The translations under genes were made by a program, and so were the position numbers. This document shows positions 12,480 to 34,173 of a stretch of 64,000 bases of DNA, piece by piece. The stretch lies in contig JAWPHD010011246.1 of NCBI GenBank assembly GCA_037043455.1, forward strand, positions 1 to 64,000, read 5' to 3'. The DNA comes from Cyrtodaria siliqua (Eukaryota; Mollusca; Bivalvia; Adapedonta; Hiatellidae). The notes beneath the pieces are model-generated. The model was not told the origin of the DNA. It was given only the letters and a program-made list of their open reading frames with translations, and made no database searches. Every line of letters starts with the position of its first letter. The stretch's first letter is position 1.

Positions 12480-14168
12480 TGGAAATGCTTACACAGAAAA
12501 AAAGATCAACAACATTAGCAATACATTTTGGCGGAATGTTCTTAAATCACACAATAACATAATACAATTAAACAAAATAACAACTTTTGAGGAGTTTCTT
12601 CAGACGTCAATATTTCAAAATAAGAATTTGTTAGTAGGTGGAAAACCCATAATAAATAAGCTATGGAATGAAAAAGGTATATATTTTATTAATGATAAAG
12701 TGTCAGAAAAAGGGGAATTTTTAACAGAAACATAATTTAAAAAAGTATACAACCTAAAAACCAACTTGTTATAGCACAGTGGCGTTGCTTGTGCAGTGTG
12801 GCGGCAGTAAAACGTCTCCCCGTCGCTTGCAATCAGTACTGTTATTCATTCGATATTTGTACATCGCTGAGCCCGATACTTATATTTAATTATCGGTGGT
12901 ACTTTTTCATTTCTTTTTGTTTTCTTACTTAATTTTCGATTCAGTGGTTCCACTACTCCTGCCGATTAAAGGCTCTTGGTATTGTTTAACCACTTATAGT
13001 ATATGTTGTCTGCTTTTTAATTTAGTCTTTTGACTGTTACTTGTGATATGCAGGCTTCATAACCGCTGCTCCCAACTAAATTCCATTATGTTTATTTCGC
13101 TCTTCGGAGCATTTAATTTTATTAGATACTGGGACCATACGCCGTACGACATGGGGAAGAAAGATACTCCATGCCCACATCCATATGCATGCCATCTTCG
13201 GGATGGTTAAAATTTTGCACTATTGATTTTATTAATATTGAGTTCTGCTCAACCCGGGGCTAGAGGGCGTGAGCGGTAGCTAGCATATTTCACTACCGCT
13301 CATGAACAGTCTCAGTCAAACCGAGACTGCAATATTTCGAATGTGTCCTTTTCGGCCGTTTCCAAAGGTCCATTATCATACTATGTTTTCTACAGTTTCA
13401 TGGAATAACTCAAGCAATAAAGAAATTAGCAAAGAAAACTTGCGTAACTATGAACAATAAAAATGCAAAATCCTCTTTTACCAACCACTATAAATATATA
13501 TTTTAAATCCATAAAAGGATGCAAATTTTTTTACAATGTTCTAAATAATAATGATGAGTTACCAAGTTCAAAATTTAAATGGGAGCAAATTTATAATATT
13601 TCAGAGGAAACATGGAAAGACATATTCCTATCACCTTTCAAATATAAATATAGTTCAACCTTACAATGGTTTAAAGCCAGAATTAATCATAGAATTTTAC
13701 CAACAAGGAAATACTTGAAAATTATTAAAGCTGTCCCAAGCTCATTATGTCTTTACTGTAATCAAGAGGAAAGCATTATTCATTTACTCTGGACATGTCC
13801 TTAAACAAGATCATTTCTTCAAAAAATACAAACATGGTTTATAAGGAACAGTATTACTTAGCATTTTATTGAAGAATTAATTTCATATAGGAGAACAATA
13901 TATACTAGCTGATTTGAATATCATATTAGAAATTAAATACTATATTTTCTCGGCCAAAAAACTAACTTCTCCATTATATATTACTGCACTTCACAACAGA
14001 CTTAAACATTCCTTCAGGGCAAACAAATATATAGCAGTTAAAGATAATACCTTAAAAATCTTTGAAAAAAATTGGAACAAATACAAAACTTTTTATTCCA
14101 AGATTAAATTTAATAAACACCAGTTTAGTCCCTTCCACAAAATTTGTGTTATATCCAGGCTCTCGTAA
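12480..14168 (+). pseudogene. LINE C-terminal domain, split by R2
   Basis: Coding resumes after R1 with a frame to 12735 (ISNTFWRNVLKSHNNI, then KPIINKLWNEKGIYFINDKV). It is interrupted by R2 and resumes at 13463-13804, where LCLYCNQEESIIHLLWTCP forms the CxxC..H..C finger typical of LINE C-termini. It continues at 13914-14168 to the end of the protein. The spacing of these blocks matches one protein once the two insertions are set aside. Confidence 0.75.
12775..13437 (+). mobile_element. R2 interspersed repeat, copy a
   Basis: About 660 non-coding bases inside the LINE. The segment from about 12970 to 13145 reappears at 45033-45202 with few differences (for example ttgactgttacttgtgatat and ttattagatactgggaccat). 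I see no terminal repeats or open frame, so its class is unknown. Confidence 0.65.
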
Positions 14169-14605
14169 AACAAAGTTTAAATCTTTTTAATATAAATAGA
14201 TTAATAAGTAATAGATCTACTATTGTAACAAACAAGACATGTGACTAGACCCTGACAATAACATCTTCCATAAAGTAACATATTATTGATATTGTATTAT
14301 ATGGGTAACTGTGCACACAGAGTATATCTTTTCTCTTTTTTTATTTTCTTCTCTTTCTTTTATTGGATTAAGGGATGGTCCATTAAAAAAAGAGCTTTAA
14401 GACATTATAAGATTGACAGTAGTTTTTACAAAATGAGTGAAAGAGTATGAGAGAGTATTTATGGAATACGTGTATTGATTTTGTAAAATCGTGTGTATTA
14501 CTCTCATATTAGCATATTATTATCATGTTGTTATTAGTCAAATAAATGGGCCACTATAATTTTGCAGAATGGCTGAAAAACAAAAAAAAACAACAAAAAA
14601 AAACA

Positions 14606-15589
14606 ACATTATACAACACAGATGCCAAAATTAAAAGCATGTTCATTTTGTTCTATGATGACTAGTTTATCTAGTTTATCTAGTGCTCAAATCATTCATG
14701 ATAAATGTATTTTGATTGTTGATAATTACAAATAAAATATTTCTAACATCTACACACTGTTCGTTTATTTGTTATCGTATGCATTCCCATTACTGTTTTC
14801 TTATGTGACTGTTCTAACCGGCTTGTGATACTTTGTATGACTGTTTTCTTGTTTATCATTTAACGACAAAATCCAGCCGAGTCGTCGAGTAATTAAATTG
14901 GGTTTTAAGGCGTGAACACATGAACGGTTATATGGCGCCTAACTGGAATGAACATGCCAGGCTCATCCTCCATGTACATCGAGATAAAATATGGAGAATA
15001 GGCCTAGAATCTTCTCACACTGAACTGCAGAGTTGCTGGAAATTCTATTGTAGACACTCCATTTACGCTGGAGCCACGTTAATTGTTTTTCTGCCACTGC
15101 TCTAGTGATGTGAGCGAGATGGCACCTGAAACAATGCAGGGGTCATGCTGAAGACCTTTAATGAGCATGAACAAGAAATGAACTGATACTATATATTGTA
15201 ACAGATTATGTTTTCTTAAAAGCACCTACATTTCATTTGCTATGCATCATCATTGATAACGAACTATACGAGAGATAACAAATACATGTGACTTTCTTTA
15301 TAGGTTCACACAAAAGCTGTCATTCAAATGAATCTGCTTCAAGCCGGACTGTCTACGACGCCATTCGATTATTTTTGGGTGAAACGCTGTATACAAATTA
15401 ATTTTACCGGGAAACAGAGACTAATGATATGAATGTTGCTTTATCTGGGAACCAATAGAGCAAACAACTTTTTGTTTCCAGCGTTTTATTATGACACCAA
15501 CTTTAACAATATACACGTTTTAATGTATGATACATGTTTGGTGAAACATGAAGAAATGCATATATTTTCGCAAATGAGCATTCAAAACA
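14606..15589. other. No gene seen
   Basis: AT-rich sequence between the LINE tail and the foldback element. The small open frames here (14920-15105 and 15433-15747) have no motif I recognise, and the second runs into the inverted repeat. Confidence 0.55.
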
Positions 15590-16389
15590 GTGTAGGAACC
15601 CTAAACGTGAAAACGACCATAAATGTGAAAACTGTCAAAAATGTAATAACGTTTTACCATAAACGTGAAACTTACCATGAATGTGAAAACCCTTGTCATA
15701 AATGTGAAAATGACCCTGGTGATAAATGTAATAAAACTTTACCTTAAACATGAAACCTTTTTTCTTTACAGAAACGTTAAACGTAACGACCTTTTCCTTC
15801 ATCCTTTACCCTTTGTGTAACTGTATGTGTCTCTGTAGTTGCTGGTCATTGTTGGTCACCAAAAATGGCCTGTTGTCCGTCGTCCATCCGTCCGTCTGTC
15901 TTTTATTTTTGTTGTCTACACTCTAGCCCCCTCTAATTTGTACCAAACTTGGCTATTGATAAAGCGCGGACGAGCTCGAAAAGAACTTAACTCGGATGAT
16001 AAACACCAGAGTTATGGTCCTTGATCTAATGAAAAATGCTAAAATGTGTCTTGTCAACCTCTATTACATTCATTTTGCGAATGATCTTGACCAAACTTGG
16101 CCAGAGTCTTAATATTGATGAAAGCTCAAACGAGTTCAAATACCACAAATATCGGTTAATAAACATTAGGAGTTATGTCCCTTGATTTAGTGAAAAAATG
16201 CTATAGTTTGATTTATCAACATTCTAGCGACTGCATTGTGCATCCGATCTTTACCAAACTTGGTCAAAGTCTTAATATTGACGAAAGATAACTAAGTTTG
16301 TAAACCACATCTAAAGGAAAATAAAACAGGAGTGATTGCCCTTGATTTATTGGGTAAAAAAATTGCTTTGTTAATCAGTAGGTACTTAC

Positions 16390-16905
16390 TTTCCATCCGA
16401 TCTTTACAAATCAAATGTTCAGAAAGCTAATATCTATAAAGGAAAACCGGCCATATATCTGATTCACACCCATCATCTGATTGCCCCCAATTCCTACGCC
16501 AGGCACCTACGCGCCCCAGTCCGATCCCCTCCCACACCCACACCCACACCTACCCCCACCCCATCCCACTTCCATCCGATCTTTACAAAACAAATGTTCA
16601 GAAAGCTAATATCTACAAAGGAAAACCGGCCATATATCTTATTCACATCCATCATCTGATTGCCCCCAATTCCTACGCCATGCACCTCCGCGCCCCAGTC
16701 CGATCCCCTCTCACACCCACACCCACACCTACCCCCACCCCACCCCACTTCCATCCGATCTTTACAAAACAAATGTTCAGAAAGCTAATACCTACAAAGG
16801 AAAACCGGCCATATATCTGATTCACACCCATCATCTGATTGCCCCCAATTCCTACGCCATGCACCTCTGCGCCCCAGTCCGATCCCCTCCCACACCCACA
16901 CCCTC
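16390..16905. repeat. ~180-bp tandem repeat, 3 copies, inside the foldback element
   Basis: Copies start near 16390, 16569 and 16748 with ttccatccgatctttacaaa, run through aaccggccatatatctgatt and end in a cacacccacacccacaccta tract. The minus-strand open frames here encode only GVGVG-type low complexity. Confidence 0.9.
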
Positions 16906-17267
16906 ATTTTTCAAAAATCAAAGGGCATTAACTTTAGCTTTAGATTATTGTGGCCATAAACATTGTCCCCAAATATGAAGTAAATCCAAATAGGCGTTCT
17001 CTTTTAAATGAACGGAAACCAATCCTTCCACCCGCCCGCTCTATGCGATATACGACCCGGTTGTTTTCTTTAGATGTGGTTGACAAACTTATTGATCTTT
17101 CGTTAATATTAATACTTTGACCAAGTTTGGTAAAGACCGGATGCAAAATGCAGTCGCTAGAATGTAGATAAATCAAACTATAACATTTTTTCATTAAATC
17201 AAGGGACATAACTCCTAATGTTTATTAACCGATATTTGTGGTATTTGAACTCGTTTGAGCTTTCATC

Positions 17268-18106
17268 TTTAAATACCAACCATATCTTGATATCTTAAAT
17301 AACTCCAAATTACGCTATGCTTTTTCAAGACTTAGACTCTCTTCTCACAGATTGGAAGTAGAGTGCGGACGTTGGAGAAAGCCTATAAGTGTGCCTTTTC
17401 ATGAAAGGACATGCAGACAATGCCAGTGCCTTGAAGACAAATATCATTTCGTTATTGATTGCAACAATTATACAGAATTAAGAAAATCGTACATAAAGCA
17501 ATATTATTGGAAAAAAACAAACTACATGAAGTTCGTTCAATTATTAAATAGCGAAAACAAAATCGAAGTGATGAAATTAGGATTATATGTATATAAGGCT
17601 TTTGATATTAGAACTGTTTTGAACTAATATTGAACACAATTAAATTTATTTATCGCTGAAATTCAAAAATAGGATTTGTATAAGTATTGTATTTTAACAC
17701 TTAACATGTGTAGTATATCTCTCCGTGTGGCAATGTGGCTGTGTTGCTTCTATTCCATGAAATACAGATAGTAGTATTTGTTTAAGTTTAAGTTAATGAT
17801 TTATACTTCCAAATGAAAATATAACAAATAAAAACAAAATCTCTCCCAAATGGATAACCACTAAAAATCGGTTACATTTTACTGTTCAAATTAACTTCAC
17901 GTATAGTTAACTTGCTAACACATACGTTTAACTTTTGTTTTATTATCCTCGTAATAGTATCGAATGTATTCTATGGTATTGCAATGCTTTGCTATTTCTA
18001 TGTACATGTACTAACAACATGTAAACCCTACCACATTTATTTGTATCTATTATGTAAACATGTTCATGGGCCATATTTGGCTTAAAACAATAAACAACAA
18101 TAAACA
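17268..18106 (+). mobile_element. 5'-truncated LINE with exact 25-bp target duplication
   Basis: The 25-base stretch at 17243-17267 (starting atttgaactcgtttgagctt) is repeated exactly at 18107-18131, bracketing 839 bases. The inserted sequence encodes the end of a LINE protein and finishes with an (AATAAAC)-like tail (caataaacaacaataaacaa). It therefore inserted into the right arm of the foldback element by target-primed reverse transcription, truncated at its 5' end. Confidence 0.9.
17277..17627 (+). pseudogene. LINE protein C-terminus with CxxC..H..C finger
   Basis: The frame reads from the truncation point through a run containing LRYAFSRLRLSSHRLEVECG, the ATG at 17352, and the finger CRQCQCLEDKYHFVIDC, ending at the stop 17627. 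The same arrangement (RLRCSAHKL..CVFCQ..EDEYHFVLVC) occurs in the LINE at 45750-48956, so the two belong to related families. Only the last tenth or so of the protein is present. Confidence 0.75.
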
Positions 18107-18892
18107 ATTTGAACTCGTTTGAGCTTTCATCAATATTAAGACTCTTGCCAAGTTTAGTCAAGATCATACGCAAAATGAATGTGATAGAGGCTGACAAGAC
18201 ACATTTTAGCATTTTTCATTAGATCAAGGACCATAACTCAGATGTTTTAACGTCCGAGAAGTTCTTTTCTAGCTCGTCCGCGCTTTATCAATTACCAAGT
18301 TTGGTAAAATTAGAGGGGGCTAGAGTGTAGACAACAAAACCATAATGGACGGACGGACGGACGACCGACAACAGGTCATTGTTGGTGACTAACAAGACCA
18401 GCAACTACAGAGACACATACAGTTCACAAAGGGTAAAGGGTGAAGGAAAAATGTTTTTACGTTTAACGTTGCTATGTTTTCACGTTTACGGTGAAAAATA
18501 AGTTTTCACGTTTAAGGTAAATGTTATTCCATTGATCACCAGGGTCGTTTTCACATTTATGACAAGGGTTTTCACATTTATGGTAAGTTTAACGGTTATG
18601 GTTAAATGTTATAACATTTATGACAGTTTTCACGTTTAGGGTTCTTACACCAATATTTCTTTGTCAATTACAATTCCATATTATATCAATCACACTCACT
18701 ATATCTTAATGTGTACATATAAAGGACTGTGATTGTTTACTCACGACTCATACTAGGGTGTTAATGGTGAGGATTATGATGATAACTGCAAATAAATAAC
18801 ATGTTTAACTTCTCGATCACCATTCCATTCAGTTTCAAACTTACATTGAAGGGAATTTTACCTCCTTAAAGAATAACAGTTAGCTGTATCTT

Positions 18893-19183
18893 TGGCACAT
18901 GCCAACTGAAGCCTTTTTATGCCAAATAGAGCCTCTTTAATATAGAGCCAACTAGGACTTTTTTGGTCTATGCCAACTAGGGTCTCTTTGGTCCATGCCA
19001 GCTATGGTATCTTTGGCCCATTCCAGCTAGAGCCTCTTTAGGCCATGCCAACTATGATGTCTTTCGCCCATTCCAACTAGGGCCTCTATGGTCCATGCCA
19101 TCTAAGTTATCTTTGGTCCATACCAACTAGGGCCTCTTTGATCCATACCAACTCGGGCCTCTTCGGTTCATGCCAGCCTGGGC
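18893..19183. repeat. ~29-bp minisatellite, about 10 copies
   Basis: Units of 28-30 bases such as ccatgccaactagggcctct followed by ttggt recur with moderate divergence. It lies downstream of the PHM gene's 3' end. Confidence 0.9.
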
Positions 19184-19383
19184 TCATGTATGTTATAGCA
19201 TAAAAATAACATTTGTGAATGCTTCTTTATCATACTTTAATGTTATAAGTCATAAATAAAGTACTGAACATGTTTCCATAACGTCATTAGTAATATAAAG
19301 ATACAGAATCAGATAGCATAAAACTACACGTGTTCCCAACATTCGTGGCATACACTGGTAAATGTCATTACAGTTTAGCATTG

Positions 19384-19500
19384 ATGCACAACACACAGAG
19401 AAACAGAGGATCATGTGAATGCACGTAAATGACATTGTTCGATCTTTCCATGCCGGACTCAACACACAGACAAACAGAGGATCATGTGAATAAAGTAAGT
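19384..19500. repeat. 65-bp duplication next to the PHM stop codon
   Basis: The sequence caacacacagagaaacagag followed by gatcatgtgaat occurs near 19388 and again near 19454 with one or two differences. On the minus strand it lies immediately 3' of the PHM stop codon, probably in the 3' untranslated region. Confidence 0.7.
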
Positions 19501-19513
19501 GCAATTGTGTGTT

Positions 19514-31415
<11,902 letters not shown>

Positions 31416-31447
31416 TTTAAAATTCTGAAGATCTTATTTCTCTTTTT

Positions 31448-31520
31448 TTTGAGTCTATATACGGAGCCAGCTGTATCGTACAACTGCGTCTCGTTAACTA
31501 AACACGCGACTATATATGAC
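31448..31520 (-). promoter_or_regulatory. Possible PHM core promoter region
   Basis: Upstream of the PHM start codon on the minus strand there are two TATA-like stretches: tatatag near 31455-31461 and catatatag near 31508-31516. The second would give a 5' leader of roughly 60 bases. Nothing else supports the site. Confidence 0.25.
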
Positions 31521-32077
31521 AGTACATCCTGTTTACGTTGTTGATTGAGGTGACATATGTTGACGCCCAGCCAATCAGAAGCAGAAGCAATCCTTGTAGC
31601 GAACAGTTCAAATTTCCGGTAATTGCTTGTTTCTTCAAAAGAAAACAAAAGTTCTCCAAAACAAAACAAAAACAAGAAAAACTCAAATATTTTTCAACGA
31701 AAATGTTCTCGAACGATCGAACATTTAAACTGTTATAATCAAAATCGTACTTGCAGCAATGCAAAGTTATAACCAAATTACAATTCGAATTAAATTAGTT
31801 GACGATGTTGAAATAATTTGCAATTTTATGAATAATGCTTATATTAGAGGTGAATCTCACTGATGAGTATATGCATGTCAGGAATGTACTCACTGACACA
31901 ATGCATGCATTTGAGATTGACACTAATGTATATATTGACTATAATTCGATAATTATTAAAAGTGACTTATAGGTCCATGGGGACGGGTGTTTCTGTAACT
32001 GTTCTTGTAAAACGTATTGTTTATATTGTTATACACATGCCAGTATGATAAAATATGCATTTTCTTACTAATTAACT
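31521..32077. other. Upstream flank of the PHM gene, no gene seen
   Basis: The plus-strand frame 31538-31738 shows no family motif. The stretch probably holds the upstream regulatory sequence of the PHM gene. Confidence 0.5.
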
Positions 32078-32250
32078 TTCTTACTTACTTACTTACTTAC
32101 TTACTTACCTACTTATTTACTTACTTACTTACTTACTTACTAACTTACTTAGTTACTTACTTACTACTTACTTACTTAGTTAACTTACTTACTTACTTAT
32201 TTACTTACTACTTTTACTTACTTACTTACTTACATACTTACTTACATTCA
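32078..32250. repeat. (TTAC)n microsatellite
   Basis: About 170 bases of tandem ttac units with occasional changes. The leucine/threonine/tyrosine frame over it is an artefact. Confidence 0.97.
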
Positions 32251-32539
32251 GATATACACGCATGCAAGCACGCACGCACACACACACTAACATAAACTAG
32301 ATGCACTATAATTACACAAACATCAAATAATTCCGTCTTTATAAATATTGTGTCCTTGTAATTAATTGCGTCGTATTATTTTCATTATTGTTTCAAAATG
32401 AGTCTTCGCTATGATACAATGTAAATCGAACAATATATGTTGACATTTCATTTTCATTTACATATCAATGTTTTTTTTCCCATCCTTCATTAAATTGTTG
32501 AAAAGTACGGTTAACCACTAATTAAGTTAATAATTATAA

Positions 32540-32625
32540 AGTGGAATTTTAACAAAATAAAGCCACAACATTCGCTGCCTAAGGTCGCTTCATCCGGGTT
32601 TCTATTTTGTTAAAATTACACTTAA
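32540..32625. repeat. Short inverted repeat
   Basis: The sequence gtggaattttaacaaaataa is matched in inverted form by tattttgttaaaattacact about 45 bases later. This gives a small hairpin, possibly the remnant of a miniature element. Confidence 0.55.
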
Positions 32626-32993
32626 TGAACACTAACTAATGTTGATTTAATGTTGATTTGGACATATTGTATTGCCATACATACAGAATAATATCAACAT
32701 ATATACGATAGCAAGATTATAATGACAAATTGGTTGGGTAACAAGTTCTACCAATAATAGACTAAACCCTTCCAACTTGAAGTTAACATTTTGAAATTGC
32801 GAATGCTATGGGATACAATAATATGGCAAATACATTGGGAGAGGAAAGGCTGAATAAATAAATGCAATTTTTTTTTAACTTAACTATTTTTTCATATAGA
32901 CAGAAACTGGCAATATTTTCCGTATAGACAAAAATTCTTGACAAATTATTGTTTTCATAATTCCATAAGTAGTATACAAATTAGGGTTATAGG

Positions 32994-33160
32994 CACAGTT
33001 TTTTTGAGGGGCGTTTTATGCAACGAGTCAGTAAATTTGTCGGCCGGCAGGCCAACCGATCAATTTAAAACTCGTTACAACCCGCCTCAAAGAAAACTCC
33101 CCCTACACCCCTAGTTTCTAAACTACTTATAAATAATTGATACTGTTTTAATCAACCCGA
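32994..33160. mobile_element. Short relative of the 29.7-kb MITE
   Basis: It starts gggttataggcacagttttt, similar to the MITE end at 29695 (gggtatgggcacagttttca). It continues with a similarly arranged interior and an inverted counterpart (aaactccccctacaccccta). It lies next to the left end of Polinton copy A. Confidence 0.45.
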
Positions 33161-33371
33161 AATAAAACAACTGTATATCGGGTAATCAATGTCTTTCAAA
33201 CCCAACACCGTAGTTGATTTTAGTCTCGGCTGTTAAACAAAGTCGGAACCCCAGTTTGTATACTTGCTACTTTTTTGGAAGGATGCAACTGTTTTATTTT
33301 TGGGTAAATCTACTCTCAACGAAATTTTCAAATCACACAACCCCAAACAGCATCGGGTCTAGTCTCAACTG

Positions 33372-33422
33372 TTAAACAAAATCAGAAGGAACAGGGCAAT
33401 CATCCTCGTCATCACTATACAT
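33372..33422 (-). other. 16-codon acidic micro-ORF in the terminal repeat, copy 1
   Basis: An ATG-to-TAA frame encoding MYSDDEDDCPVPSDFV. The same peptide pattern recurs at 33801-33851 and 45225-45275. It is read outward, towards the end of the Polinton. Whether it is translated is unknown. Confidence 0.5.
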
Positions 33423-33800
33423 ATCACGCTTGATCATAGAATATTTTATTTGTCTGCATTTTAGATAAGCTTTTTATTGATACATGTTTAATTGTGATGG
33501 CCAGCATCCCTAATATTTCGATAACTGGGTGATATTTCAACATGCAACCCCACAAACATTATCAGAACCCCATTTTGAAATATCTCTACCGAAAAAACAA
33601 TGTAGAGACACATCTGAAGTTTGGCAAATCCTCCTGCTAGCATGTCCTGGGAAAGAACATTACTAGAACCCCAGTTGGTATACCTCTACCGAAATGAAAT
33701 GTAGAGATGCACCTGAAGTTTAGCAAGTCCTCTTTTTTTCCCCAATCGTCTGAATCGAAATATTTTGTTAAAATAACATCAACATCAAGCTTCTCGGCTG

Positions 33801-33851
33801 TTAAACAAAATCAGAAGGAACAGGACAGGCATCCTCATCATCACTATACAC
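33801..33851 (-). other. Acidic micro-ORF in the terminal repeat, copy 2
   Basis: Encodes YSDDEDACPVPSDFV in the same position and frame as copy 1, but its first codon is GTG instead of ATG. Upstream in the same frame, after two stops, lies the small frame 33873-34085. Confidence 0.45.
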
Positions 33852-33872
33852 ATCAAATTTTCATATGGAATA

Positions 33873-34085
33873 TTATATGTTTCTGCATTCGCATATTTCG
33901 CATTTTAAAATGAGAAGCTTTATATTGATATGATCAAGTTTTTCTAGGTAATAATTAATTTCTAATTGTAATCGTTTTCGCTTGTTGATTTGACATTTTC
34001 TAGTATCTAGAAAATTAGCACGAATCACATCATATTCCACCATGTCCTGTTTGCATCCCAACAATACTCTTCTCAAGTTTTTCAC
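33873..34085 (-). pseudogene. Small unrecognised Polinton ORF
   Basis: 70 codons, lysine- and leucine-rich (for example CQINKRKRLQLEINYYLEKL), ending with a CEICECRNI tail. It is the first frame after the polymerase stop on the same strand. I recognise no domain. It could be a remnant of a longer protein that ended with the acidic tail at 33801-33851. Confidence 0.35.
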
Positions 34086-34173
34086 ATGTTTGTTCCTTAT
34101 ATAAAGTATTATATTAAATTATTATTTATATGCCAGTGTATCCCAGCCATTGTCTAATATGTACCTTTTGTCG

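Larger units (their letters stand above)
8590..14605 (+). mobile_element. Decayed Tx1/L1-like non-LTR retrotransposon
   Basis: The element reads, on the plus strand, an apurinic-like endonuclease (from 8761), a reverse transcriptase (to 11540) and a C-terminal domain ending in a CxxC..H..C finger (to about 14168), then an A-rich tail around 14576-14605. Stops and frameshifts occur throughout. Two unrelated repeats were inserted later: R1 at about 11762-12476 and R2 at about 12775-13437. The family call rests on the endonuclease N-terminus, the YADD-containing reverse transcriptase and the finger. The exact 5' end is not visible. Confidence 0.85.
15590..18655. mobile_element. Foldback DNA element with ~0.7-kb inverted arms
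   Basis: The left end gtgtaggaaccctaaacgtg and the reverse complement of the right end (18652 leftwards, gtgtaagaaccctaaacgtg) match. The match continues for over 500 bases: left 15590-16150 against right 18107-18652. It then resumes in the inner arms, left 16125-16330 against right 17055-17267. The right arm is interrupted by a LINE fragment at 17268-18106. The element carries the sequence tctacactctagccccctct and its complement. No transposase is visible, so it is probably non-autonomous. No clear target-site duplication was found. Confidence 0.85.
33220..33940. repeat. Polinton copy A terminal repeat block
   Basis: The phrase ggctgttaaacaaaatcaga or close variants occurs near 33232, 33366 and 33796. 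A ~100-base unit around accccagttggtatacctct and accgaaatgaaatgtagaga occurs twice (about 33564 and 33664). A similar block lies at the integrase end of copy B (45220-45280), as expected of Polinton terminal inverted repeats. Confidence 0.65.

Noticed and set aside
16494..16864. Minus-strand glycine/valine repeat proteins
   Set aside because: Low-complexity translation of the cacacc tract in the 180-bp repeats of the foldback element.
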